A stretch of DNA of 64,000 nt from Lasiosphaeris hirsuta (taxonomy: Eukaryota; Ascomycota; Sordariomycetes; Sordariales; Lasiosphaeriaceae), in NCBI GenBank assembly GCA_030549175.1, contig JAUKUA010000003.1, positions 992,001-1,056,000 on the forward strand. The letters run 5' to 3'. The translations under genes and the position numbers were made by a program. The notes beneath the pieces were generated by a model. That model was not told the DNA's origin. It searched no databases and was given only the letters and a program-made list of their open reading frames with translations. Positions 21,906-32,599 of the stretch are shown here, piece after piece; the stretch's first letter is position 1, and the number at the start of each line of letters is the position of its first letter.

Positions 21906-22781
21906 TCAAAACTCTAGGGGCTTCGGCCTGTACTTGAGACCCAAGTCCCTCCTCCCAAACGTCGTCCCGTTCAGACCACAGCCCTCCTTGACACATGCCG
22001 AGGCAGTGTGGCAGTACTTGATCTTCCCGCCCTCAACCCGGAAAAGGTGGCTGTCCGGCATCGGAAGTTGCCCCTGGGTCCTGTCCAGCCCGGGGAACCC
22101 AACAAAAACATCCACAGCCCCGAGGTCCTCGTCGACGATGTACCGACGGTACGGCACGATGATGGTACTGGGCCAGACCATGACGCAGTCATCCCCCTTG
22201 AGCTCGCCGCGCGCAGGCAGGCCGCCCTCGAGGCGGTAGCACGGCGCGCCCCAGGGGACGGTGACGCTGACGTTGCCGAAGCGGTTGAAATAGGCGTCGC
22301 CCAGCGACTGGACGACGGCGCGCGAGTCCTGCTTCTCCTTGGGGATGGGGTCCCACTTCTCGGGCCGGTTGAGCTCGAGGGTGCCGGTGGCGTTGAACAG
22401 CCAATCGCCCTGATCCGTGACGATGGACTCGATGAGGGCCGCCTTGTGGTCGGCGCCAAATACCATGCGCGTGTGGATGACGTAGGGGTGGGGGTTGCTG
22501 GCGGCGATGAGCTCGGTGAAGGTGGCGCACTGCACCGTGTCGTGGATGCTGCGGTCGACGTCGATCTTGATGGGCTTGGAGAGCGTGCTCGACTTGAAGT
22601 CGGTCACCTGGTTGTTCTCGAGGAAGATGAAGTTGGCGCTGGTGCCGAGGGCCGATACGGCCGCGCTCTGCCCGGCCTTTTGTGCCGCCACGTAAGCTGC
22701 CGTCGCGCTCTTGAGGAAGTCTCTGCCGCAGTCGGCCGCCGCCGTCGCTGCGAGGCCGGCCACGATGAGAGAGTGGAGCAT
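21906..22781 (-). CDS. secreted DUF8021-like protein
   Basis: A single uninterrupted frame of 291 aa starts at ATG 22781 and ends with TAG at 21906. Residues 1-16 form a signal peptide (MLHSLIVAGLAATAAA, then DC). The mature part has the layout I associate with DUF8021 fungal secreted proteins: an N-terminal helical 'FLKSATAAYVAAQKAG', a long central beta-rich part with 'YVIHTRMVFGADHKAALIES', Cys pairs ('APCYRLEGG', 'GDDCVMVWP'), 'YIVDEDLGAVDVFVGFPGLD', and a Cys-rich C-terminus ('YCHTASACVKEGC'). N-glycosylation sequons NAT, NVS and NGT are present. The fold and activity are unknown to me. The gene lies alone between a MULE and a HET remnant. Confidence 0.85.
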   Translation of the reverse strand: MLHSLIVAGLAATAAADCGRDFLKSATAAYVAAQKAGQSAAVSALGTSANFIFLENNQVTDFKSSTLSKPIKIDVDRSIHDTVQCATFTELIAASNPHPYVIHTRMVFGADHKAALIESIVTDQGDWLFNATGTLELNRPEKWDPIPKEKQDSRAVVQSLGDAYFNRFGNVSVTVPWGAPCYRLEGGLPARGELKGDDCVMVWPSTIIVPYRRYIVDEDLGAVDVFVGFPGLDRTQGQLPMPDSHLFRVEGGKIKYCHTASACVKEGCGLNGTTFGRRDLGLKYRPKPLEF

Positions 22782-23826
22782 GATGAAGTTTTGATGTGAG
22801 CCAAAGATAAATAAAGGGTGGAGGAGCCAAGACGGGATGATGTTGTTGTAGACGAAGCGGTTATGCCTTAAGTATCCCTTTCAGCCCCTCCTGAAGAGAT
22901 GGTGGGGCCAAAAGTGTCCTCCGAATAGCCAGTCCTTTCCAATGGATGTCAATGTTATCCAGTCCAATCTAACCTGCGTCTAACCCGCGAACAGCTAGCT
23001 GCAAGGCACGAAGCGCTGTAGATTACTTTACGCCAACCCCACCTTGTCTCCTCTTCGAAATGGGCCATCGTTGGCTGGAGTATTAGCCGTCCTTGGTGTC
23101 GGGTTGGAGAAGGTGAGGAGAAATGTCGTCGGCTGGTTGAAAAAGACGGAATAAGCCTTTATCTGCCGCTTCTCACTACAGCCCGTCCAAGTCCCGTAAA
23201 CTCGGGAAAATATGGAAGATCGGATAATCGAGCAATAGAGATGGGAGAAATCTTTTCTATTCACTCTCACAAAGATTCAACTAGTCCTTCCTGATGACCT
23301 GCGACGAAATGGTATGTCCTCTAATATCAATGCCGACGCACCCCTAACTGCCTCTGTCCGAAGACCTTGGATGTCTGGCAAAAGGCCTCCTTGAAAGTTT
23401 TTTTTTTTTTTTTTTTTTTTTTTTTGCCGAGTGGGGATGCCGAAAAGTCACTGGCGGAAGTGTAGGGGATGATATGAGTGAAAAGTAGCTAGCTGCCAGA
23501 GGACAGGATTTGGAAACACCATTTCTGAGATTTCGCTAGGTTTTAAGTAGTCCCTAGATGAAGACCACAATGTGTCAGCCAAAATTGTTGACTCATGTCT
23601 AGTAAGTTATGGCTCGACGGAAAAATGACTACAACCAAGGAACAAACGCTGAATAGCATCCCTACAAACCAAAAAAGTGTGTGTGTTCATCAGTCCGATG
23701 TTGGCAACACACAAACATGAAAGCCATGCGGAGGGTTTGTCAAACCTGGTTGAGCAAGCACGTGCATCTCCATACGTGTAACACGGCCCAGGCACCCTAC
23801 ACAGAAGAGCGATTCGAGTTGGATAT
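22782..23826. other. intergenic, no supported gene
   Basis: Promoter side of the DUF8021 gene and then sequence with a 28-nt T tract (23399-23426). Short frames are not protein-like. Confidence 0.5.
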
Positions 23827-24370
23827 CTAGGTCCAAGTCAACCACTCCCACCTGGGCCTATGTCGCACCGCCTCTCTGTCCATGATACCTTGCACATACG
23901 CGGGGGCCAATAAGGGTAAAGCAACTACTCCTGGATGCTTGTTGGGCCGACCGCAAAATACAAGGTACTCTTCCACCGTGTATGACATACACCCTGTCCC
24001 CAATACTTGTCCGAAACGAGCCCGCTCCGATGAGCCCCTCTTGGGTGATGAAAAACCTTTGGTTGATCGGCGTAAATAATGCAAGTATAGTGCCCTCCTT
24101 TGTCAGCCAGGTGCCACCGGTTCCAATGATCCGATTCATCTGACCGAGGTCCTCATTATGTTGTTGAGGCTCGATGCGCAGATAATGTGCGCAAGTATTG
24201 GGGTCTATCATGCATATTTCCACAGCGGCCGAAAAAGAGCTGGCCGTGCAAATCAGCCATATTCTTGATGCCCGGAGGCAGCGACAACTAGACAAGGTAG
24301 TTTGGTCTTTTACCTCGAAAAGAAAAGCAAGGGGTACTAGGCGCCGGATACAGATCACTATACACAACAC
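23827..24370 (-). pseudogene. HET (heterokaryon-incompatibility) gene, C-terminal remnant
   Basis: A minus-strand frame from 24370 contains 'NQRFFITQEGLIGAGSFRTS' and 'GDRVYVIHGGRVPCILR'. This is the conserved C-terminal block of HET-domain proteins (family pattern R.FFiT..G..G.GP....GD.V.vl.G..vPfilR). It should be followed by a 'YvhGiMdGEa'-type motif, which appears in another frame ('PAYVQGIMDREAV', about 23905-23870), so a frameshift separates them. The N-terminal HET domain is missing. Read as a truncated, frameshifted pseudogene. A more complete relative lies on the other strand at 29620-31555. Confidence 0.7.
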
Positions 24371-24549
24371 GAAATGGACCAGCGATAAGCTTGTGCCCGA
24401 AGGCCAGAATAAATTCGTCCATGGTCTAAGCTATCTTCACCTAATAATAGAGGTATGCACTAAATCACATCGGGAGTTGGTGTTCCCGACACCACCCCGT
24501 GGCCCCACTCCGAACTCCAGAGCCAAAAGCCTTTTCGAAAATGTCTTTT

Positions 24550-26130
24550 TTACTCAATCGCCGACGTCTTGCCGTGGAGTACGGGGTTTACCCGATCGTC
24601 CCACTTGAACTTAAAGTCCTGGCCCAGTTCCGCGCGGCAGGCTGTCTGGACAGCCTCGAGCACGTTCTTGAACACGCCAAAGTTGGCCGGGCTCTCCTCG
24701 TCGTTCTCACCGCCCTGGAAGACACCGGTCCGGACAAGGCACGTTTTCCACCCGTACATGTTGCCGCCAATGATGTCCGATGCCGGATTGTCACCTATCA
24801 TGTAGATGTTCTCGGGCAGGCGGTCCTCGCCGTGGATGGTCTCCATCCATGCCGACATCACCTCGTCCGCGTACTTGTACGTCGCCATCTCGGGCTTGCC
24901 GTACACGACACGCTCTAGCTCGACACCGGTCAGCGCCTTGTACATGGCCTCGAGCCCGATGCGGAACGCGCCCTGGCTCATGCGGGGGATGGGGTGCTCG
25001 GTGGGGCACAGCATGTCGCCTTGCGAGAAGTAGATGGGGATGCGCTGTGAAACGGGGTCGGGGGCGACGGTGCCGAGCTGGCCGTGTTGGGAGCGGAGCA
25101 GGTCCATGATGATCTGCATGTCGGTCGCGTAGTCGTGCGAGTCGGAGAAGACCATGATGGCTTCGATCTTCATCTTGGTGAAGTCGCGCGGGCGCGACGA
25201 GGCGCGCTCCTCGTCGGTGAAGACGCGGTACGGCGCAATCGTGCAGTCCGAGGCGACGATGTCGTTGGGGACCACGATATCCTTGAAGCCGTAGGCCTCG
25301 GCGACCTCGCGGCAGCGGTACCCTTCGCCGCCGACGACAAGCACGGTGTTGTAGTACTCGGCCAAGGCGCGCATGGGGGTGTGAGACTGGATGAATTGTT
25401 CCGTGTGCACGGGGTTCTGCAGGATTTGGGTAAGCTGGGCGACGCGGGCGAGTTCGGGCTTGCCGGAGCCGTTGGTCAGGAAGATGTGGGGGATCTTGAT
25501 GCCGAGCTCATTGTCGCCGTTCAGCATGCCCAGCACCTGCTTGCCTTCGGGGATCAAACGGTCGCCGTGCACTAGCACGCCGTCGATATCGAAGGCGAAG
25601 GCCATGTTCTTGGCCAACTCGACCTTGTCCGCCTTGACATCTTGCACCCGTGACGCGAGTATCTCGCGCGTTTGTTGCTTCGCTACCCTCGCGCCGTCTT
25701 GGGCGGCCTTAATTTCTGTGTTGGAGAGGGCTTCCTGCACGTCGGCGGTGGTCACGTTGCTGAGGCGTGAGCTGCGCTTGGAGCGCGGGATGGGTAGGGC
25801 TGCACCAAACGAGTTACGGGATAACCTGCGCTCCTTCATTGACGGCGGTTGCGACAACGAGTTCATGTACTGCTGGGCGTGGGCGTCTGGGGACCGGGTG
25901 GCGGGCACCTCGATGACAGCGTGACCCTTGCCGTTGGGCGAGGCCGGGATGAGTAGCCCATTCTCGATGACGCCGCTGAGGCTATTCCAGCTGTCCGACT
26001 TCTTGTGTGATGTGGTGATGGGGCTAAGGTTTCTCTTTTGCGTCTTGAAGGGAGACCCAGGGGGCGTGTTGAGGTCGGCCGGGGGGGCGGTGACTGTAAA
26101 GTTGGCGTTTGAGAATCCTGGGCCAGCCAT
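24550..26130 (-). CDS. HAD-superfamily hydrolase, CECR5/HDHD5-like
   Basis: A single exon of 526 aa from ATG 26130 to TGA at 24550. Residues 1-165 are a Ser/Pro-rich, basic, probably disordered extension. HAD motif I is FDIDGVL at 180-186 (nucleophile Asp181, Asp183), motif II is the Thr in 'IFLTNGSGK' (about 219), the class IIA lysine region is 'YGKPEMATYK' (410-419) and motif IV is GDNPASD (446-452). The large cap between motifs II and III marks subclass IIA, as in CECR5/TIGR01456-type proteins (yeast YKR070W, human HDHD5). Those proteins are predicted phosphatases, mostly mitochondrial; the substrate is unknown. The first residues here are not a typical mitochondrial presequence. Clean frame, normal length; clearly functional. 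Confidence 0.9.
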   Translation of the reverse strand: MAGPGFSNANFTVTAPPADLNTPPGSPFKTQKRNLSPITTSHKKSDSWNSLSGVIENGLLIPASPNGKGHAVIEVPATRSPDAHAQQYMNSLSQPPSMKERRLSRNSFGAALPIPRSKRSSRLSNVTTADVQEALSNTEIKAAQDGARVAKQQTREILASRVQDVKADKVELAKNMAFAFDIDGVLVHGDRLIPEGKQVLGMLNGDNELGIKIPHIFLTNGSGKPELARVAQLTQILQNPVHTEQFIQSHTPMRALAEYYNTVLVVGGEGYRCREVAEAYGFKDIVVPNDIVASDCTIAPYRVFTDEERASSRPRDFTKMKIEAIMVFSDSHDYATDMQIIMDLLRSQHGQLGTVAPDPVSQRIPIYFSQGDMLCPTEHPIPRMSQGAFRIGLEAMYKALTGVELERVVYGKPEMATYKYADEVMSAWMETIHGEDRLPENIYMIGDNPASDIIGGNMYGWKTCLVRTGVFQGGENDEESPANFGVFKNVLEAVQTACRAELGQDFKFKWDDRVNPVLHGKTSAIE

Positions 26131-27821
26131 GGTTGAGGAATAACGGTGGTCAGTATGGGTTGGTGTAGTTAAAACGAGAGACTAGTTCAAGATCTGATTG
26201 ATATGAACGAGTAGTATTTGAAGTGTGAGTGTGTGCGTGAGTGAGTAGTCAAAAACGGGATGCCTCTAGTAAATTAGGGGGATGTCTCTTATATCTGGGC
26301 ATGACGCAGAACCAGTTTCCATTGGCGGTTAATGTTTGGGCTTGACGTTTCTCGCGGTGCCGCAATTCTCCATGCGAACGCGATGCGAACTCCACGAGAA
26401 CTCCACGGGAACCCCTGGATCCAATTTGCTGGCGGGCCAACGAGCGGTCAAAGGGCGGCCAAGGTCGATCAGAACCCGGTATTCTTCGCGATCAACTCCA
26501 GTATGACGGCATGGCGTCTCAAATTGTGTCGGTGGTATCCACAAGGGTCTAGCGGCCGGTGGCATATCGCTGAGGGTCGAACGGACCCTGGAAGTCATTT
26601 TACATGTTGCGTTGGTCAGCCCTGGCCACTGGTGGGCTGCAATCTCACTTTTTGCGATGGTGGCCGTAGATAGGTCTGAGTAGGACAAGCGGATGCCAAG
26701 TGGAGGCGTGGGAGGATACGCAGCCGTACCAGCGCGGGACCAAGTGGGTTGAGCGGTGTGTTGGGCTGGGGGTTCTGGGGGCTCTGAATGCCGGAGACAG
26801 CCCTACCGACCAGCTGCTGGCCAGCCACGGACCCCAGCTCCATGCCGATGGCGCCACCGGCTCCAGGGTCCAAAATGTCAGAGTCAACTGCTGAGGGGTC
26901 GTGCTCCACGTCGTGGTTGTTTTCCAAGTTTTCGCCTCCGCGTTCCGTCGGCGCCCGAGATGTTCAGCGATAAGATTGGCATTTTGTGTGCGCGACTGAC
27001 TCGCCGTCCTTGGCGGCCACACAACGGTGCGCAACCATGGCCGGCGACGCTTTCCGCTGTTTCATGTTGAGCGAACCCTAGTGCCCTACTGGAGTGATTG
27101 CCGGAGAAATAAGGTGGTCGCGGGTCTGATTGAGCGGGCAGTTGGGGTTGGGACGGGTTCGAGGTAGCATGCGGGTGGCTGAGTGATCCCTGGCGCTCCC
27201 GCGACTGCCTGTCTGCCACCATGTGGGGTACTGTACGTCATGCTGTGGAACCGTTCTGGAAGCAGTCGCCAAGGCTAGCTCCTTGCCTTGGTGCAGATTG
27301 GCGCAGTTGGCGCGGCAAGTGCAACCAACCCCTGAGCCGGCCGGCTCGCGTCGATGCGAGTCGGGCTTGACGGGTCGTAGCTGCGAATCCGGACCTAGAA
27401 CCAGGTCGGAAAAAGAAAGGAAATATGCAAAGAATTTTCTCACGTGGACCCTTGAGAGCTCATCTTGGCCGGATGAGGCTGCCAATGCCCTCCTCAAAGA
27501 AGGCTAATTATGAGGCATTTGCTGTCTTGAGGCCTCCCCTCTCTCCTCTCCCACTTTCATCTTGTAATTTTGTTTCTGATACCGCCCTATCAAGGAGCCT
27601 CATCCCTGCTGTCACTATCACTACCCTACATCACTACCGCTACCCATCACCGCTGCCCACCACGCCAGCACAATCAGCAACCACCAACCACCACGAACCA
27701 CAGCACCACCACCACCTCCACCGCCACCACCACCTCTACCGCCACCAACAACAACGCCAGCAGCAACAACAACAACAACAACAACGACGACAACAACAAC
27801 CGCACCCCCAACAAACTCACA
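26131..27821. other. divergent promoter region between HAD hydrolase and aldo/keto reductase
   Basis: No gene supported. A 103-aa minus-strand frame (26927-26616) begins acidic and Gly-rich but lacks any motif. The last 180 nt are the CAN-rich leader of the reductase. Confidence 0.5.
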
Positions 27822-28802
27822 ATGACGAGCCCCGACCCCGCGTCCACGCGGACTTACACACTCAACAACGGCGTAGCCATCCCCGCCGTCGGCTTCGGCA
27901 CCTTTGCCAACGACGGCGCCAAGGGCGAGACATACTGGGCAGTGACCAAAGCGCTCGAGGTCGGGTACCGCCACCTGGACTGCGCGTGGTTCTACAACAA
28001 CGAGGAGGAGGTCGGCGACGCGCTGCACAACTTCCTTTCCAAAACGCCCTCGGTCTCGCGCCAGGACGTCTTCATCTGCACAAAAGTATGGAACCAGATG
28101 CACGCGCCGGAGGACGTGCGGTGGAGCCTGGAGGACTCGTGCGCCAAGCTGCGCGTCAATTACATTGACCTGTTCCTCGTGCACTGGCCCATCGCGGCCG
28201 AGCGCAACCCTGACCGCACCCCGCGCATCGGCGCCGACGGCAAGTACATCATTGACCGCGCGCTGACGGACAACCCGGAGCCGACGTGGCGCGCCATGGA
28301 GGCGCTAGTAGACGAGGGCAAGGCCCGCGCCATCGGCGTGTCCAACTGGACGATCCCGCGGCTAGAGCAGCTGCTGAGCTTTGCGCGGATCCCGCCCGCC
28401 GTGAACCAGGTCGAGATCCACCCGTTCCTGCCCAACACGGAGCTCGTGGACTTCTGCTTCGCCAAGGGCATCATGCCGGCCGCGTACTCGCCGCTCGGGT
28501 CGCAGAGCCAGGTGCCTTCGACGGGCGAGACTGTGCGGGAGAACAAGGGGCTGAAGGAGGTCGCGAAGCGTAGCGGGAACACACTGGCGCAGGTGCTGAT
28601 TGCCTGGGGGTTGAGGAGGGGCTACGTCGTCCTGCCCAAGAGCTCGACGCTCGAGAGGATCGAGAGCAATTTCCAGATTCCCGAGTTGAACGACGGGGAC
28701 TTTGCTGCCGTCGAGGAGGTTGCCAAGGGGCGCCACGTGCGCTTTGTCAACATGAAGTATACGTTTGGATATGACCTGTGGCCGGGTGAGGCCCAGATCT
28801 AG
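27822..28802 (+). CDS. aldo/keto reductase
   Basis: A single exon, 326 aa, ATG 27822 (context CTCACAATG) to TAG 28802. The full AKR tetrad is visible: Asp53 in 'RHLDCAWFYNNE', Tyr58, Lys88 in 'VFICTKVW' and His121 in 'DLFLVHWPI'. The (beta/alpha)8 landmarks 'GFGTFA', 'AIGVSNWTI', 'VNQVEIHPFLP' and the C-terminal NADPH-binding 'VLPKSSTLERIESNFQI' are all present. It belongs with the single-domain monomeric reductases of the GCY1/glycerol or sugar-aldehyde type (AKR2-4 like); the substrate is not deducible. The frame stays open upstream to an ATG at 27570, but that 84-residue Ser/Thr/Asn-rich extension is a translated CAN-rich leader, so the downstream ATG is preferred. Confidence 0.93.
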   Translation: MTSPDPASTRTYTLNNGVAIPAVGFGTFANDGAKGETYWAVTKALEVGYRHLDCAWFYNNEEEVGDALHNFLSKTPSVSRQDVFICTKVWNQMHAPEDVRWSLEDSCAKLRVNYIDLFLVHWPIAAERNPDRTPRIGADGKYIIDRALTDNPEPTWRAMEALVDEGKARAIGVSNWTIPRLEQLLSFARIPPAVNQVEIHPFLPNTELVDFCFAKGIMPAAYSPLGSQSQVPSTGETVRENKGLKEVAKRSGNTLAQVLIAWGLRRGYVVLPKSSTLERIESNFQIPELNDGDFAAVEEVAKGRHVRFVNMKYTFGYDLWPGEAQI

Positions 28803-29619
28803 TGACTTAAAAGGGAGTTGTCGCTTTGCATGATTGAATTCGTAGACTTGGGTAGAGCGAGCAAACGTGTAGGGGTCAAAATACATTACATTTACTATTA
28901 AATTTGTTGGCGAGCGGAGTTGATGTGTTTGTTGTCTCCTTATGGAGTTACCAGCATACAACCTCTTGAAGGCTTCCATACTCTGACCCTACTTCGGGCT
29001 GTTGGCGTATAGCAACTTGATATCCGGGCGAACCCACACAATCTCAATTTTCGTGAGGATAAAATCCTGGCCTGCCGCTGCTTCAACGTGAGCTCCCCTG
29101 ATCTGGGGTTGGGATTTGTGATGCTTCAAGTTACGTCCGACACCTCCTCTGAACCTGTCAAATCAGAGCTTAGGTGGGTAACAATGTCAAGGGATGACTT
29201 GTAGGTACTGGAAATGGTCTACTACTTTCTACTGGGCTCACCATACATAACCTACAAAGCTTTACGGCATCAAAAACAGTATTTCCAGCGTTTTGTAACG
29301 TGTATTGGTTTCTCACAGGGCCTTTCTAGCATTTTAGAAGTTGTATTGAGTGTTTAGAAAGGCCTTTGATAAACAAGTTTGGCAGCCTCTAACGGTTCCC
29401 AGAGGATAAGGAAGTCAGTGACATATGTATGCATGTTATAGTAGAAAGTGACAGTCGGCATTTTGGCTTGTTGGCTCATTCCCAGGTCTAGTTCTTCGGT
29501 CAACTCTGTTGAAGGCAGACTTCGATCTCGAGGGCGAAAGGCGATCACGATTTGCATGATCGTGAGTATAGCCACCTTAGTTCTGAATTCTCGACGTCTT
29601 AGTACCTACGTTGTCCAAA
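28803..29619. other. intergenic, no gene
   Basis: 3' flank of the reductase and promoter of the HET relic. AT-richer around 29240-29350. Nothing recognised. Confidence 0.45.
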
Positions 29620-31555
29620 ATGCCTCCTGCTCCCTCTGCCGTATACCAAGGTCTTTTTAGAGCTAGGAAAGAAATACGTTTGTTATCTATATCTTCTTCA
29701 GATAGCTCTCATTCCTCAATTGAGTGCCTCACTCAGACTTTCGAACTGGACGAGGCGCCTCCTTTTGACGCGCTTTCATATGTCTGGGGAGACCCCAACC
29801 TCACCACCAGAATTCGGTTTTTGCGGTACCGATCGGCTGATCACGACCAACTTGTTCGCAGCTCTAGCGAGGATAAAAGCCAACGACAGCAGATGGATCT
29901 GGATTGATGCCTTGTGCATCAACCAGAGCGACATGGCCGAGAAAAACTACCAGGTTCCCCTGATGCGTTAAATCTACCAACGTGCCGAGAGAGTTTTCTC
30001 GTGGATAGGCGAGGCGGATGAGGACACTCTCCTCACGTTTTCGCTCATCAAACGCTGGGCAGATGCCTCGTTATTTGTGGCAAATACGAACTCAGCTTCA
30101 GCAATCTCATGTGGACTTTTAGAACCTGGATCTCTGGGGACCTTCGTCTGCCTCGGTTAGACCAGCTCCTGAGATCTGGAACATACGGCACCAAATTCTT
30201 CAGTTTCATGAACTTCGCACTGGAGCGAGAGGATGCCGGGATTGGAGTCCCTGAGGGACAGCCGGCGTGGAAGCGGACGTCCAGGAGTGGGATCGCAAGA
30301 CTGCCTTTCCTTCTAAAGAGAGCGTCAGTTCTTTCGGCTACAGATGCACGAGACAAAGTGTATGGCGTCCTCGGACTTTTGGATGCCGATGATGTACCAA
30401 TTCCCGTTGACTAGGGTAGCACGGTCGAGGTGGCCTATACAAAAGCGGTCTAGTCCCTTATCAAACAGTCTGGCTGCATGGATGTCCTTTCGTTCGCCGG
30501 TAATGGAAGCTCGAACAACACCCCGAGTTCTTCCTTACCTTCATGGGTACCCGACTGCCGGACACGTGCCTTTGAACACCGGTTCTGTGAAGATACTCTA
30601 TTCTACGATGTCATGTTCTTCAACGCTTCGTTCGGAACTACGGCGAACTGTAGTCTTTTTTCTGATGACGGGAAGAAATTTAAAGAGTTCGAGGACTCCT
30701 ATGCGATGAGATCGCGGTGCTTTCCGCTCAGGGCAACGGCACCAACAACCACTTTCATCGATGGCTCAGCTTCGGCTTGACCCATCATAACTCCATCAAG
30801 GCCTACTGAGAGCCTTTTTCGCAAGTCTTGTTCAGAACCATGACCGCAGATGAGCTCTGGCGTGGTGCTGAAAGTCCCGATTTTCTTTCTAGTCACTTGA
30901 AAGATGAGTGTTGTCGCAAGGGATTTGGGTTCGTGCAAGCGGCGAGGCTTGCATACGATGGTGAACCCCTTTTCAATTCCAACCAGAATACCGAACTCAG
31001 CCCCAACATGCATTATGACCAAAAAAGCATACAGCTACTGTCAACATGGTTTCAGCATCTAGATCGATGCACCGAGGATGGGGACTATATGTTTGCGTTG
31101 AGCATCCCGTCCAGAGTAGAAACTACGCCAAGCAGGACGGATTTTCAAGCAGTTATCGCTGGCTGCCCAATCTCGAGAGTACCCCTGAAGCCCGCCAGGC
31201 GAGCCTGCTCGAGTTTCAGTTCATCCTGCGGCGGACGGAGTCCACGTGCTTATTCATCACGAATTCTGGATACATAGGCGTTGGACCCGGGAAAGCTGTA
31301 CAAGGAGATAGGATCTTTATTCCTCTTGGATGTTGTACCCCTCTCGTAATCCGAGAAACCGAGGCGGGGCATTTTGAACTGGTCGGAGATACTTATGTCT
31401 GCGGCATGATGCAGGGCGAAATGATGGAAGGATTAAAGGATGGCGTCACCAACCTTGTTGGGAGGTTGTCCTCTGCTAGCAACTGGAGCGTTTCTAGCCA
31501 TGTAGATTCGTTGCTTCAGATTGAACGAGGCCAATGCCAGCCACTCTGTCGATGA
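29620..31555 (+). pseudogene. HET-domain protein, full-length but broken by stops and frameshifts
   Basis: From ATG 29620 the first frame contains the HET opening 'LDEAPPFDALSYVWGDPN'. A frame change near 29817-29826 leads to 'TNLFAALARIKANDSRWIWI' and 'DALCINQSDMAEKN', the WIDAiCINQ core, then TAA at 29969-29971. In the same frame 'IYQRAERVFSWIGEAD' follows, the classic continuation. After further shifts come 'SATDARDKVYGVLGLLDADD' (ending in TAG near 30412), a second TAG about 36 nt later, and the C-terminal block 'CLFITNSGYIGVGPGKAVQG'/'DRIFIPLGCCTPLVIRETEA'/'YVCGMMQGEMM', with TGA at 31555. All HET landmarks are in order, so the parent gene was complete. At least three stops and three frame changes make it dead. 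Its 3' end overlaps the convergent hydrolase gene by 40 bp. Confidence 0.85.
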
Positions 31556-32599
31556 GCATCCTGGATGAACTTGACGCCAGCATCCCAGGCCTGGTCCTTC
31601 AACTCCTGCCCAACTACCGTAGCGGGCACTGTGTATGCAGGCGATGAAGTCAGCAAAACATAACCCCGAGTGTTCAAGATGACGATGACTTACGTCCGAG
31701 ATACCCATGGAACCCCCTCTCAACAAACAACACCTCCACCCTCCTCCCCTCATACCTCCCCTCCCGATCCCTCTCAATCTCCCCGCTCAACCTCTCAGCA
31801 AATTCCAACTGCTCCCGCACCAAAATATCCACCTTGGGCACCACCAACAGCATCCGGCGGGGAAGATCCTCCAACCGCGCAAAGTACGGACTGCACCGCG
31901 GATCCCTCCCCCCCCGGCACCCGCCGCATAGGCATCAAAGAGCGGGTACATAACCCTCAACGGATCGCCCCCTTCCAACCCCGGCTTCTCCCCGGGGCTC
32001 AGCTCCAGATTGATCGATGCATAAAACGTCACGCTCGCCTTGACCGCCCCGGCCGGCAATGACCGCGTCGTCGCAAGCGCCAGGTTGCCGCCAGCGCTGT
32101 CGCCGCTGACGGTGATAAGATCAGGATCAGCGCCGTACTTGTCGGCTGCATGTCGCCGCAGATGCGCGAGAACGGCGTCGACGTCGTCGATGGCCGCCGG
32201 GAACGGGTGCACCGGCGCGAAGCGATACGTCGTCGCGATGACGAGGGCGCCCGTCTCGCGCGCCAGGCGGGCGCAGAAGGGCGCGTTGGTCTCGGGCAGG
32301 CCGCCGAGGAAGGAGCCGCCGTGGATGTCGAGGTGGAGGGGACGGGGTTTCCCGCTGGGGTTGCGGGCGGGGTGGAAAACGAGGATGCGCAGGGTGATGC
32401 GGTTGGGGAGGGTGAGGTACTCGGCGGTGAAGGGACGGGTGAAGAGGTAGGGCAGGGATTGTATGGAGTAAGCGATGAGGTTGAGCGGTTGGAGGAGGAG
32501 CAGGCGCCACCGCAAGGAGAAGGGCAGGGAGGGGGAGAGGAGGGCCGAAAGCGTGGGCGCGAACCAGGTACGGAGAGTGCGGGTGATGATCAGCAGCAT
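31516..32599 (-). CDS. HSL-type alpha/beta hydrolase (esterase/lipase), two exons, one homopolymer frame break
   Basis: Structure is complement(join(31516..31628,31694..32599)), 339 aa if one base is missing. Residues 1-58 hold a hydrophobic N-terminal anchor region. The oxyanion motif is HGG at 93-95 (LDIHGGSFLGG) and the nucleophile elbow is GDSAGG at 166-171. The first frame stops soon after 'YPLFDAYAAGAG'. Another frame carries 'PRRMLLVVPKVDILVREQLE' (catalytic Asp) and 'FVERGFHGYL' (catalytic His). The switch is at an 8-base C run (G on the coding strand) at 31908-31915; one more base makes 1020 nt, 340 codons. A GTAAGT...ACACAG intron (31693-31629, 65 nt) joins the last exon 'ELKDQAWDAGVKFIQDAHRQ', ending in TGA at 31516. 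Substrate unknown; membrane association is likely. Confidence 0.83.

Noticed and set aside
22008..22799. 263-aa plus-strand frame opposite the DUF8021 gene
   Set aside because: GC-rich antisense shadow; composition is typical of the complementary strand of a coding gene.
26616..26927. 103-aa minus-strand frame in the divergent promoter
   Set aside because: No motif, no splice or promoter support, biased composition after residue 50.
27570..27821. N-terminal extension of the aldo/keto reductase
   Set aside because: Encodes only a Ser/Thr/Asn low-complexity run from CAN repeats; AKR proteins begin near the chosen ATG.
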